The translations under genes and the position numbers were made by a program. 17,804 nt of DNA from Calditrichia bacterium (lineage in GTDB: Bacteria; Calditrichota; Calditrichia; RBG-13-44-9), in assembly GCA_026991005.1 (NCBI GenBank), contig JALXCH010000357.1, positions 1 through 17,804 on the forward strand. The letters run 5' to 3'. This document shows, piece by piece, positions 1 to 9,000 of the stretch. Under the pieces are notes generated by a model, which was not told the DNA's origin, did no database searches, and saw only the letters and a program-made list of their open reading frames with translations. Positions within the stretch are counted from its first letter, which is position 1. Each line of letters begins with the position of its first letter.

Positions 1-91
<91 letters not shown>

Positions 92-119
92 TGGTTAAAA
101 ACAACACAGGAGGTTTACC

Positions 120-857
120 ATGCAACGATTTTCCATTTTTCTCATTCTCTTTTTGATGTTCTTCGGCGGATTGCAGGCGCAGGACGCCCAGAAGCTGCTG
201 GCTAAAGCCGATTCCGTACTCAACGCTCCCAACGACGAAAAAGCGGTGCTGAAGATGGTGTTGATTGACAAAAATGGGAACGAGAAGCACCGGGTGGCGG
301 AATTCCTGCAAAAGAAAGAAGAAAAACGCATCATGCGCTTTACCGCCCCGGCAGATCAGAAGGGCATCGCCTTCCTGAGCCTGCCCGGGGATGTGCAGTA
401 CCTCTACATGCCCGCTTTCCACAAAGTGCGGCGCATTGCCTCCCACGTGAAAAACACCAAATTCGCCGGTACGGACTTCACCTACGACGATTTGAGTTCC
501 TTCAAATATGCCAAAGAATTCAATGCCCGGCTGCTGGAAACCACCGACCAGTTCTGGGTGCTGGAATTGACTCCCAAGCCCGGTGTGAAAAAAGACTACG
601 GCAAGCTGAAAATGTGGCTGCGCAAGGATAACTACTATCCCGTTAAGGTGGAATTCTACGACAAAGCGGGCAACCTCTGGAAAATCATGGAGCGCCGCCA
701 GGTCGTAAAGGTGGGTAAGTACTGGGTCTCCAAAGAGATGGAGATGAAAGACCTGAAAGAGCAGCACACCACCCGCATGCTGCTGGAGGATATTCAATTC
801 GACATTGGACTGGCGGACAGGATTTTCTCCAAGCGATACCTCAAGAGGGGGAAGTAA
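120..857 (+). CDS. LolA-like outer-membrane lipoprotein-sorting family protein
   Basis: This 245-residue exported protein has a signal peptide in residues 1-20 (hydrophobic core FLILFLMFFGG, likely cleavage after LQAQ). The mature part alternates short beta strands rich in aromatic and charged residues, with LYMPAFHKVRRI and the family-like GTDFTYDDL around residues 99-130. This fits the LolA-like fold described as outer-membrane lipoprotein-sorting protein (COG2834). Family members in the periplasm bind acyl chains and often sit beside RND/MMPL exporters; the precise cargo is unknown. The start is supported by AGGAGG at 108-113. A beta-barrel gene follows in the same direction, so the pair may act together in envelope transport. 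No promoter is evident in the 28 nt after the intron, so transcription probably comes through the intron from upstream. The stop codon overlaps the first unit of a heptamer array. Confidence 0.82.
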   Translation: MQRFSIFLILFLMFFGGLQAQDAQKLLAKADSVLNAPNDEKAVLKMVLIDKNGNEKHRVAEFLQKKEEKRIMRFTAPADQKGIAFLSLPGDVQYLYMPAFHKVRRIASHVKNTKFAGTDFTYDDLSSFKYAKEFNARLLETTDQFWVLELTPKPGVKKDYGKLKMWLRKDNYYPVKVEFYDKAGNLWKIMERRQVVKVGKYWVSKEMEMKDLKEQHTTRMLLEDIQFDIGLADRIFSKRYLKRGK

Positions 858-1079
858 CAAATTCCAAATGACAAATAACAAATCCCAATTTTCAAAAAAC
901 AAATTTCAAATTCCAAATAACAAAAAACAAATCACAAAGGACAAATTCCAAATCACAAAGGGGAAATTCCAGATGACAAATCACAAATTTCAAAAAACAA
1001 ATGACAAATCCCAAATGGTAAAGGAGAAATTCCAAATGACAATTAACAAATGAAAAATCCCAAATTTCAAATCACAAAT
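856..1079 (+). repeat. Heptamer tandem array, 32 units of NNCAAAT
   Basis: Read in steps of 7 from 856, the sequence is AACAAAT, TCCAAAT, GACAAAT, AACAAAT, CCCAATT, TTCAAAA and so on, without a single phase slip for 32 units. I count 20 of 32 units as exact NNCAAAT; the others differ mainly in the last base or in the C. The two variable bases are mostly AA, GA, CA, TC, TT, CC or GG. Because three units make 21 nt and contain no stop in one frame, the array leaves an accidental open frame with a 7-residue periodicity (KFQxTNx). The array begins on the stop codon of the LolA-like gene and ends about 105 nt before the beta-barrel gene. Its function is unknown; heptamer STRR repeats of cyanobacteria are an analogous class with different sequence. 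Confidence 0.9.
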
Positions 1080-1184
1080 TACAGGGAAATAGCGATGAAC
1101 AGAGGGGAATTGCTGGTAGAGGAGGTCGGGAAAAATAAAATGGGTGCAAAATTTCATTATGGATTGAAAATATTGGAGGTGAAA

Positions 1185-2537
1185 ATGAAAAATCTCTGGT
1201 TTGTGTTCATCGTTCTGTGGCTGGCGACGGGGTTGCTGGCGCAGGTGAATATAAACGGAAGCATCATGACTTACAACCGGGTGCGTTTGCAACAGGACGG
1301 TAAAATCACCTGGAACGAAAATCGGCTAAATCTGAAGTTTGAGGGGAATCCCTCCGAGCACGTGCACTATTACGCCAATTTGCGCTTTCGGGGATTTGGT
1401 TTCCCCACTGCCACCAGTTCGGAGGAGCTGCAACTGCGGGAGAAAAATCGTGCTTATCCCTGGGGAATGGAATTCCGGGAAGCGTACGTGGATATTTACG
1501 GTTTTCTGACGGACAATCTGGATGTGCGCATTGGGCGCCAGCGCATTGCCTGGGGTACGGCAGACCGGCTCAATCCCACCGATAATCTCAATCCCGACGA
1601 CCTGGAAGACCTGTTTAACTTTGGTGCCCACTTCGGCAGCAACGCCATCCAGGCCAATTACTATCTGGGCGATTACACCCTCACCGGGGTATTCATTCCC
1701 GTTTTCCAGCCGGCGGTGTTGCCCTACGGGGACTGGGCCCAGGCTTTCGTGCCTCAATTCGAGGTTCCACCCGGTTTTTCTATGGGCCAGGTCACGAATC
1801 GGATTATCTTACCGGAGCACAAACTCTCGCAATCCTCCAGCTTTGCTTTTAAACTGGCGGGAAACTGGTTTAACACCGATTGGTCCATTAGTTACTACAA
1901 CGGACGGGACGATTTACCACTGGTAACCCGTCAGGAGGTTCAAATGTACTCCAATCCGCCTGTGTTTTCTGTGGATATGGAGATGCAATATCCGCGCATG
2001 CAGGTCATTGGCGCCGATCTGGCGGGTTCTCTGGGCAGCGTTGGGGTATGGGCGGAAGGGGCTCTGTTCCTGCCGGAAAGAATGTACCTGACCACCATCT
2101 CCCCTTCAATGCAGCCCTATCCTCCCGTAATTATAGAAAAATCCGTAGCCCTGGATGACCAACCTTATTTCAAATGGGTGGTGGGCGGTGATTACACATT
2201 TAAAAATGGCTGGTACGTGAATGCTCAATTCCTGCACGGTTTTTTGCACGAACGCGGTAGTGCGGAATTGAACGATTATTTACTGGCTCGCGTGGAAAAG
2301 AAATTCATGCACGACGCATTAAAAATCGTGCCTTTTGGAGTAGCGGTGGCCATTCCGGAGTGGAAGGATATATCCAATAATTACGGGATTGCCGGAGGAC
2401 CGGAGATAGATTACTATCCCTTTGATGCTCTGGAAATTGCTCTGGGAGCGTACCTGATCGAAGGTAAAGGCGACAACATCTTCAGCCGCATCAAAGATTT
2501 CGATGAAGGATTCCTTAAAGTGACCTACGAATTTTAA
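1185..2537 (+). CDS. Outer-membrane beta-barrel protein (porin-like, resembles DUF1302)
   Basis: This is a 450-residue protein with a signal peptide (residues 1-20, hydrophobic core WFVFIVLWLATGLL, cleavage after AQ). The mature part is full of alternating aromatic strands and ends in VTYEF, a terminal phenylalanine typical of BAM-inserted barrels. Near residues 110-135 it carries RIGRQRIAWG followed by ADRLNPTDNLNPDD, which resembles the conserved stretch of DUF1302-type barrels; that match is from memory. The start is chosen at 1185 because GGAGG (1175-1179) lies 5 nt upstream and the signal peptide begins there. The frame stays open back to 1050 into the heptamer array, but that extension would bury the signal peptide. 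With the LolA-like gene upstream, a role in lipid, lipoprotein or hydrophobic-compound transport is an inference. Substrate is unknown. Confidence 0.75.
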   Translation: MKNLWFVFIVLWLATGLLAQVNINGSIMTYNRVRLQQDGKITWNENRLNLKFEGNPSEHVHYYANLRFRGFGFPTATSSEELQLREKNRAYPWGMEFREAYVDIYGFLTDNLDVRIGRQRIAWGTADRLNPTDNLNPDDLEDLFNFGAHFGSNAIQANYYLGDYTLTGVFIPVFQPAVLPYGDWAQAFVPQFEVPPGFSMGQVTNRIILPEHKLSQSSSFAFKLAGNWFNTDWSISYYNGRDDLPLVTRQEVQMYSNPPVFSVDMEMQYPRMQVIGADLAGSLGSVGVWAEGALFLPERMYLTTISPSMQPYPPVIIEKSVALDDQPYFKWVVGGDYTFKNGWYVNAQFLHGFLHERGSAELNDYLLARVEKKFMHDALKIVPFGVAVAIPEWKDISNNYGIAGGPEIDYYPFDALEIALGAYLIEGKGDNIFSRIKDFDEGFLKVTYEF

Positions 2538-2540
2538 CTC

Positions 2541-2610
2541 AAACCTATTCCCATACTCCCCGGCACTTTTTGCCGGTGTCAGGTGAAAGTCCCGGGGAGG
2601 GGATGGGTTT
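2541..2610. repeat. 70-nt inverted repeat after the barrel gene, possible terminator or intron relic
   Basis: An imperfect long stem begins 4 nt after the stop codon. Positions 2541-2548 pair with 2603-2610, 2550-2552 with 2600-2602, and CTCCCCGG (2556-2563) with CCGGGGAG (2592-2599). A competing smaller hairpin, CCGGCA (2560-2565) with TGCCGG (2571-2576) around CTTTT, uses the same CCGG. No uridine run follows, so a classical intrinsic terminator is not supported, although a rod of this size could protect a 3' end or aid termination. The inner part contains CAGGTGAAAGTCC (2580-2592), a string also seen near the 5' end of many group II introns, so a decayed intron fragment is an alternative. 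Confidence 0.6.
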
Positions 2611-3090
2611 ACGTTTGCCACAATGAATCCAGTAAAAACCGCAAAAATCTACCATTTCTTAAATTCACTAAGAACTGATTTCCAATTATTTCCTTTCATA
2701 TTTTTTAATCGAGAATTTAAATATCCCCTGTACCACAACAGATAAATAAAAAATCGGAATACCAGACACCCAGGAATTAACCGAAGATTTTTCTTAAGAG
2801 ATATTTTTTGTGGTGAAACGGGCAATGCTTCGGACTACTACATCAGGTTAATGAAATTCATCGCCCTGATTGCGCTGGAGATAGAGAACTTTTGTTCTAT
2901 TTGCACAGAGTATTGAAATTCTTATTTTTCCGGCACTTCGTTCTAATTGGCAGATGGCCTAAATTGTTGGGCAAATAAATGGAATTATTCTTTTTATCAG
3001 ATTAACGAGCAAAATAGTCCTGTCTAAATCTTTCCTCTTTTCCTAACTTAAAATTCCCAGAAACTTTTTTTATTTTTTTAATTATTTTCT
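2611..3090. other. AT-rich non-coding spacer
   Basis: I see no credible gene on either strand here: open frames are short and lack a Shine-Dalgarno site. Small structures are an AGAAC-TTTT-GTTCT hairpin at about 2885-2898 and the short dyad ATGAAATTCAT near 2850. From about 3060 to 3112 the plus strand is dominated by T runs, which could act as an UP-like or curved element for the promoter just downstream. No CRISPR repeats are present. Confidence 0.6.
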
Positions 3091-3118
3091 TTGATTTTTA
3101 AATTTTTTTTCTTATAAT
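3091..3118 (+). promoter_or_regulatory. Sigma70-type promoter for the cas operon
   Basis: TTGATT (3091-3096) and a perfect TATAAT (3113-3118) are separated by 16 nt. The upstream 50 nt is nearly pure A/T with long T tracts, as in UP-element-bearing promoters. Transcription would start near 3125, giving a leader of about 50 nt before cas6. It is the only good promoter I find before the CRISPR genes. AT-rich DNA often contains chance -10 boxes, so the exact site is inferred. Confidence 0.6.
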
Positions 3119-3176
3119 GTCATAACAAAGGACAAATATATCATACTTCCAGAAATATTCGGGAGTGAGAGCGTTT

Positions 3177-4079
3177 ATGGAAGTAGCCAGGTTTGAGCTT
3201 GGGTTAAAAGTTTATAATTCTTTTTCCCTTCCGCAATTTAAAGGTTCCACTTTTCGGGGGAAGTTTGGGCATGTGCTGAAGCGGACGATTTGTTTACAAA
3301 CACATCGGGACTGCGAGCGGTGCGATTTGCGGGAGACTTGCCCCTATCTGTACCTTTTCGAGACGAAATCCCGGGAAAATCAGCAGGTGGTGCGTCCGTT
3401 TGTTATCGAGCCGCCCCTTACTGAACGACGGTACATTCCCAGGGATTCTTTTCTGTACCTGCACATTATCTTATTTGGCAAAGCTATCGACTATTTCCCC
3501 TATTTTCTTTATTCCTTTCGGCGAATGGGTGAAGAAGGAATTGGTGAGGATCGCGGATATTACCGGATTGCCACCGTCCGGGTGGTGGATGGGGATGGTA
3601 AACGAACAGAAATTTACGATGCCCAACAGGAGCGGTTACAAACTCATTTTCCTCGAATCAATCTGGATGATTTTACGGTGAGGTTCATTCCTCAAATCAC
3701 GCTGGAATTCATTACTCCCGTGCGCATCTATATTAAAAAGCAGCTTCAGACGGAGCTTCCTTTTCCGGTGCTGTTGCGTGCTATTCTGCGGCGTTACCGC
3801 AGTTTGCAATACTTCCATGGGAATGGTGCGGTGGAGCGGTATCCCATTGATTGGGAAGAAGCCGAGCGCGTGGAGGTGGTGCATCAGGATTTACATTTTC
3901 GGCGCACGCAGCGATATTCCAATCGGCAGAAGGCGCCATTGTCCATTTCCGGGATGGTGGGGCGCATCACTTACCGTGGCAACCTGGGCACCTTCTGGCC
4001 CTGGATTAAAATGGGCGAATACCTCCACATCGGCAAAGGCACCGTGTTTGGGTTGGGGGGGTATATGGTGGTGGGGTGA
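3177..4079 (+). CDS. cas6: CRISPR pre-crRNA processing endoribonuclease Cas6
   Basis: This is a 300-residue RAMP-fold protein. Cas6 cuts the CRISPR repeat in the precursor transcript to give crRNAs with a repeat-derived 5' tag, which type III complexes load. The N-terminal half holds FKGSTFRGKFGHVLKR (residues 21-36) and a cysteine group C39, C46, C49, C55 (CERCDLRETCPY), as in the Cas6 subgroup often found with type III loci. The C-terminal half has the Cas6-type glycine-rich end, with YSNRQK, GMVGRITYRG, then MGEYLHIGKGTVFGLGGY. His32 is a possible catalytic histidine (inference). ATG at 3177 is preferred, with GGAG at 3162-3165; a GTG at 3165 in frame is an alternative that lacks a spaced Shine-Dalgarno site. 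It is first in the operon, 26 nt before the Cmr1-like gene. Its DNA is richer in GC (57% over 3961-4020) than the gene after it. Confidence 0.9.
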   Translation: MEVARFELGLKVYNSFSLPQFKGSTFRGKFGHVLKRTICLQTHRDCERCDLRETCPYLYLFETKSRENQQVVRPFVIEPPLTERRYIPRDSFLYLHIILFGKAIDYFPYFLYSFRRMGEEGIGEDRGYYRIATVRVVDGDGKRTEIYDAQQERLQTHFPRINLDDFTVRFIPQITLEFITPVRIYIKKQLQTELPFPVLLRAILRRYRSLQYFHGNGAVERYPIDWEEAERVEVVHQDLHFRRTQRYSNRQKAPLSISGMVGRITYRGNLGTFWPWIKMGEYLHIGKGTVFGLGGYMVVG

Positions 4080-4105
4080 GCTAATGAATACAAAAGGATA
4101 TCATT

Positions 4106-5158
4106 ATGAAAATGGAGATTAAACTGAAAACTTTGACCCCATTATGGACAGGCGGCGTGAATGGCACAATGGATCGCATACATGAGACGGGGATTATTGG
4201 TTCATTACGCTGGTGGTATGAGGTGATTGTTAGAGGATTAGGAGGTAGTGCCTGTGACCCGACCCATCGTGCTTGCTTTTTTGACATAGAAAAGTATCGC
4301 AAGAGCAATCAAGTTGATGAACGAGTTCGTTTAAAAGAAGCAGGTCTTTGTGATGTCTGTCAAATTTTTGGTGCTACTGGTTGGCAGCGAAGATTCAAAT
4401 TGAAAATAAAGGAGGCTCAAATTTCGTATATCGAAACAGAAGGCCAAATAAGGGCTAAACGTTCATATCGAAATCGAAAGGGGGAAATTCGTATCCCAAC
4501 CTGGTATTTTCCTCATCCTGCTAGATCAGGAAATTTCAATATTCACATTCAGAGTTTGTTTCCTGAGTTTCAGTCTTCAATTATTGTGGGACTTTTTCGT
4601 TTAATCTCTTATTGGGGATCTTTAGGGACAAAAGCGCAAATGGGATTTGGAATCGTTGAGATGGCAGATGATGTCAATATTGATTTTAGTCTTAATTGGA
4701 TTGATGCTATATCAGGTCAAAATAATTATTCATCTTTACCTTCATTAAAAAACATTTTTTCTTGTCATATAAAACTAGATAATGCTACTACCCAAGAAAC
4801 TTTCAATATCAAATATGATATTCGTCGTTTGTTCTCCAGTGACAAAAACTTGCGTCATTTTATCATGGGAACTGTTACAGGAAAACGAATAGGAACTAAA
4901 ATTAAAGTCTCGAGACCATATAGTGATGGAAAAATACGCATTTGGGGGTGGATCCCAGAAGAGGCTAAAGAATACGACGATATATGGAGTAGAGAAAAAA
5001 TACTCAATAAAATTTATAATTTACTCGATACAAATTACCAAATTATTAATTGGCGGGAAATGAACTCTCCGAGAGATACAATATTACCTAACTGCAATAA
5101 TCCAAAATATTTTCTTGAAAGCCTGCTTAAACTGCAAGAGGAAACAAATGAGAATTGA
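4106..5158 (+). CDS. cmr1: Cmr1-like RAMP protein of the type III-C module (Cas7 group)
   Basis: This 350-residue protein has the Cmr1 signature start: TLTPLWTGG (residues 9-17) and ETGIIGSLRWWYE (27-39), then VRGLGGSACDPT. Cysteines C50, C57, C82 and C85 (GLCDVCQIFG) look like a metal-binding group. A glycine-rich RAMP loop, WGSLGTKAQMGFG, lies near residue 170-184. Cmr1 sits at the end of the effector filament near the crRNA 3' side and helps engage target RNA in III-B; the role in III-C is assumed similar. AAGGA at 4094-4098 supports ATG 4106; an in-frame ATG two codons later is also possible. Its 3' end overlaps the next gene by 11 nt, so the two are probably translationally coupled. The second half is strikingly AT-rich (27% GC over 4681-4740). 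Confidence 0.85.
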   Translation: MKMEIKLKTLTPLWTGGVNGTMDRIHETGIIGSLRWWYEVIVRGLGGSACDPTHRACFFDIEKYRKSNQVDERVRLKEAGLCDVCQIFGATGWQRRFKLKIKEAQISYIETEGQIRAKRSYRNRKGEIRIPTWYFPHPARSGNFNIHIQSLFPEFQSSIIVGLFRLISYWGSLGTKAQMGFGIVEMADDVNIDFSLNWIDAISGQNNYSSLPSLKNIFSCHIKLDNATTQETFNIKYDIRRLFSSDKNLRHFIMGTVTGKRIGTKIKVSRPYSDGKIRIWGWIPEEAKEYDDIWSREKILNKIYNLLDTNYQIINWREMNSPRDTILPNCNNPKYFLESLLKLQEETNEN

Positions 5159-6092
5159 ATATTTAACATTCCAATTTGACAAAATTTACCCTAAAGTACT
5201 GGAATTAGTGAGTGCATCCGAGAATTTGGAAGCTGCAAGAAAAAAACGTGATAAAAAATCCAGGAAGATTGCTGAGAATAGAATTAATAATGTGACTCGA
5301 GATATAGTTGGAATCGATCCTCACATCTCTTTTTTATTAATTAAATCAATTTTTCCCAAATTAGAAGTTCACATTAGAGAGAATTGGTCACCAGATAAAG
5401 ATGACAATTTTCTGTATTTGAAAAAAGTAGGTGTTTTTCAAAGTCTTCCTGAAATAGAAAATTTACCCCCTTGTTCCTGGACAATCCACATACCTTTCAT
5501 TTTGCAGAAACCTTACATCAGCCAGGACGACACCGATTTCTATATCATCGATAATCCGGTAAAAAAAGAATGGGTTTTTAAAGTACCTTATGTAGCGCCC
5601 AGTCAGTGGAAAGGTGCTTTACGAGCTGCTATGCGAAAATTAAAAGGATACTCAACATTTAAACAGGAAGCCAATGATCAGCAGATGGTAAGACTGTTTG
5701 GCAATGCAAACAATGAAGATAACGAATTTAGTTCAGGCTGTTTATTTTTTTATCCTACTTATTTCAACCGCATTGGGCTGGAAGTTATCAACCCTCACAA
5801 ACGAGATACAGGGGTAGGTAAGCAGCCTATTTATTTTGAGTGTGTACCGATAGGTACCGAAGGGCAATTCACAGTTTTGTATGCACCATTGCACGGAAAG
5901 ATAAATAAGGGAATCTCAGAAAGCGATTTTGTAGCCGTTGCAAAAGGTATTGAAGCAATGCTAACAATATACGGTTTCGGTGCCAAAACCAGCAGCGGAT
6001 TTGGGGTGGCAGATGTTGACCCTGATAAAGCAATTGTTAAACCCCAGGAAAAGAAAAAGACCTGGCTGGAAGTGTGGAGAGAAAAAGTATGA
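5148..6092 (+). CDS. Cmr6-like RAMP protein of the type III-C module (Cas7 group)
   Basis: This 314-residue protein has RAMP features but is divergent. VPYVAPSQWKGALRAAM (about residues 145-161) takes the place of the usual IPGSSLKGALR strand-turn-helix, followed by RLFGNANNED and SSGCLFFYP. A glycine-rich loop, YGFGAKTSSGFGVAD, stands near residues 274-288. The first 90 residues contain a lysine/arginine-rich helix (AARKKRDKKSRK), perhaps RNA-contacting. In type III-C loci the gene between cmr1 and the Cas10 homolog is the Cmr6-type subunit; I assign it by position plus RAMP motifs, so the family name is less certain than the fold. ATG 5148 is supported by GAGGA at 5138-5142; a TTG further upstream in frame is weaker. 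The stop overlaps the next start in ATGA. Confidence 0.72.
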   Translation: MRIEYLTFQFDKIYPKVLELVSASENLEAARKKRDKKSRKIAENRINNVTRDIVGIDPHISFLLIKSIFPKLEVHIRENWSPDKDDNFLYLKKVGVFQSLPEIENLPPCSWTIHIPFILQKPYISQDDTDFYIIDNPVKKEWVFKVPYVAPSQWKGALRAAMRKLKGYSTFKQEANDQQMVRLFGNANNEDNEFSSGCLFFYPTYFNRIGLEVINPHKRDTGVGKQPIYFECVPIGTEGQFTVLYAPLHGKINKGISESDFVAVAKGIEAMLTIYGFGAKTSSGFGVADVDPDKAIVKPQEKKKTWLEVWREKV

Positions 6093-9000
6093 TCGAGTTA
6101 AAAAAATTAGCAAAACATCAGAAAGATATTTTATTGGCCGAGATAGCGGCGTGGTTGCATGATGTGGGGAAATGCACAGATGCTTTATTTCTACCGGATG
6201 GGTTAGGTTTTAAAGCTGAGAGATGTAAAGACAAACCACAAGTTAATCCCCATAAGGCTGTTTTCTCTCCTGATGAATTAAAAAATCTACCATATTGGAA
6301 TAAACTATCTCCTCAAAGAGGGCAGTGTGCTCGGCTCGAAGAAGCTAAACACCGCACCGCAGTATGGAGAACTTTAAAGAGATTGGGGTTAAAAATACCT
6401 GATTCGACCATTTCATTTTCTAAAACTAAGCAGATTCAAATTAGGGAACTTATTCTTTGGGGCAGACCTTTAGTAAGTGATAAATATAATGCCTTCCAAA
6501 ATATACTAGATGAAGATTTAAATCATCTCGCAGCAATCCTCGGTAGAGCCCATGCATGTGCACACATGGAAAAAGAAAAAGAGGCTGATGGCGGTCAATC
6601 AAATTGTATCGAAACGCCTTTTGGGTTTATTGCTAAAATTTATCAAAAATTAGATGAAAAGTTAAAAATGGTTTTTTCAGCATTATCAGTAGATAACAGA
6701 AATAGAATTGAAATTATTCAAAATAATTTTATTGAAGCACCGGGAGATACCCGCAGACCAATTAACGAAGTCACTTTATGGGATTGGTCATCAACTGTGG
6801 CAGCTCTTTATAAATCCGAGATTTCTCGTTGTGTTTTACTTGATGAAAAACGACTACCTCAAAACCTGAAGTGGAAGCTGCTCAATATCCGGTTTGATGG
6901 TCTCTCATTTTTATTTAAAAATGCCCAAATTCCAGACATGCTTGCCCGCTACGAACTTCTAAAAAATGCTCTCAATAAAGTACAAGATCTACTAGAAGAA
7001 TCTTATCCGTTGGGCTTGGAAATGTATCGAGATGAAAATGGAAGCCTTTTCGTTGTACCGGATATTGATAACTTATTGGAAAATGCAAAAAATGAAAACA
7101 ACGAATCTCTTAAAAGTTTGATTATTAGTGATTTTAATAAAGGTTCAGTAAAAGCAAATGTTCAACTACGAATTGAAGGGGAAATCATTCCTGCGGTTGA
7201 ACTCTCTGAATCTTGGGATGGGATAGAAAAATTACCTCCGGTTGGGGAGTATTTAAAAAAGCCCTTAGAATTGGAAGTTGACCCTAACAAAGTATCGAAT
7301 TGGTGGTATAAGGTTAAACCCGAAGAGCTGTGTACCGTTTGTGGTCTGCGACCGCAAGGACCTGATCCCAAAGCCAAGTCGAGAAATGTTTGTAATGTTT
7401 GTGAAGAACGAAGGGCCGACCGTTCCGAAGATTGGGTGGCTAACCTTGGAAAAACTACAATCTGGGTAAACGAAGTAGCCGATGTGAACGGAAGGTATTT
7501 TTTATTAGTTGGAGCGTTTGACTTGGAAAAATGGTTGTCAGGCGACCTAGTTTATTCATTGGCCGTGAGGAATCCAGAGAATGTATCTGCTAAAAGCTAT
7601 GAAAAAATTGCCAAAAATCCATCATTTGCCCGAATGCGTAGGATTTGGGAAACTACACGACAGTTCTGGCAGGAAGTTTTACCCACAGACGAAATGTATA
7701 ATTTTAGAGAATCTTTAGTAGCAAAAGTTCTTGGCGAGAGTGGCCCAAGACTTGCTTTACGAGGAAAAATTACCGATAGGGAAGGAAGACCTAAAAAGCC
7801 GGGATATTTTCACACCTATGAATTGGTCACCGAAAAAAGACACAAGCTCAGTGTTGTCTGGGATGCAAACAAAAAAAGATTTATTTCAGTAGATAATCTT
7901 GTATACGTAGCTCGGATTATCGGAAAACATTTACCTAAAAGAGATGAAAAGAAGAAAGATGAAGAATATTACGAAAAGTTAAACAAATGGGTAGCGACAG
8001 AATTGAAGCAGGTTTTTCAGGGTAAACTAAAAATAGAAGAACCCACCGGATATGGAGTAACCAATAAAGAATTTGGAACCCTTGAGGTCGAAGGTGTTCC
8101 AGAAATTATTGAAGGATCAGGTTTCATACCAGCCATCCCCATCCTCGCTGAACCCAAAACATTTATGGCACTGCTCCCGGCCAATAAAGCACTTGATATA
8201 ATCAAAGCCATCAAAGAGAAATACGAACGCGAGATGGGCAAGGTACGTAATCGATTACCTCTGCATTTGGGTATTGTTTACGCGCACAGACGTACCCCAC
8301 TGCGTGCCGTGATTGATGCGGGGCGGCGTATGCTCCAACAATCTTCCCAACCCGTGGGCTGGAAGGTAACCACTATAGAGGAAAAGAATATCGATGATGG
8401 AGACCTTTTACCGCAACGTTTCGATACTGACCGGAATGGTCAGTTTAAAAAATGGTTTGAAATCAGCCTGAAAAGAAATGGTAGTTCACTAACATGGTAC
8501 ATCCCGGCTGTTATGGGCGATGGCAAAACCGATGATCATTGGTATCCTTACGTTTTCCTGGATACTACCCCTGAACCGAGTGATAGAACTCGATATTTTA
8601 AAGCTCCCAATCCCTGGAACAAAAATGAAGAATGTTGGCTGGTCCATGCCGGTGAATTGAAAGAAGGTGACAAGGTTTACTTTACACCTGCTACCTTTGA
8701 TTTTGAATGGCTGGATGTCTCCGCCCGGCGGTTTGAAATCGCTTATGAAAAGGAGAATGGCCAACGAAAAGAGCGGTTAACTCGACCTTATTTGTTGGAT
8801 GAACTGACCGAATTAGATGAAATATGGGAAGCTCTCTCCACTCATCTTACTAAAAACCAGATTTACGCCATTCGCGATACCATCGAGGATCGCCGAAAAG
8901 AGTGGCAACCCGATGAAAATGATTTAAAAGAAAATGACGGCATGTTCTGGCAATTCTGCCGGGATGTGCTTTTAAATGCCAATTGGAAAAATGAGCCATG

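Noticed and set aside
805..1053. An 82-codon plus-strand open frame with a KFQxTNx heptad pattern
   Set aside because: It starts inside the LolA-like gene in another frame and is open only because 21-nt blocks of the heptamer array contain no stop; it has no ribosome-binding site.
1050..1184. A 45-residue N-terminal extension of the barrel protein
   Set aside because: It would start in the heptamer array and place a charged segment before an evident signal peptide; GGAGG supports the ATG at 1185.
2885..2925. A possible lone CRISPR repeat ending in GTATTGAAATTC
   Set aside because: Only one copy occurs, with no spacer-repeat periodicity, so the ATTGAAA likeness is not evidence of an array.
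3165..3176. GTG at 3165 as the cas6 start
   Set aside because: It lacks a properly spaced Shine-Dalgarno site; the ATG at 3177 has GGAG upstream and keeps the whole RAMP fold. It cannot be excluded.
4084..4122. A 12-codon frame from ATG 4084 between cas6 and the Cmr1-like gene
   Set aside because: It overlaps the Cmr1-like start, is very short and has no ribosome-binding site of its own.
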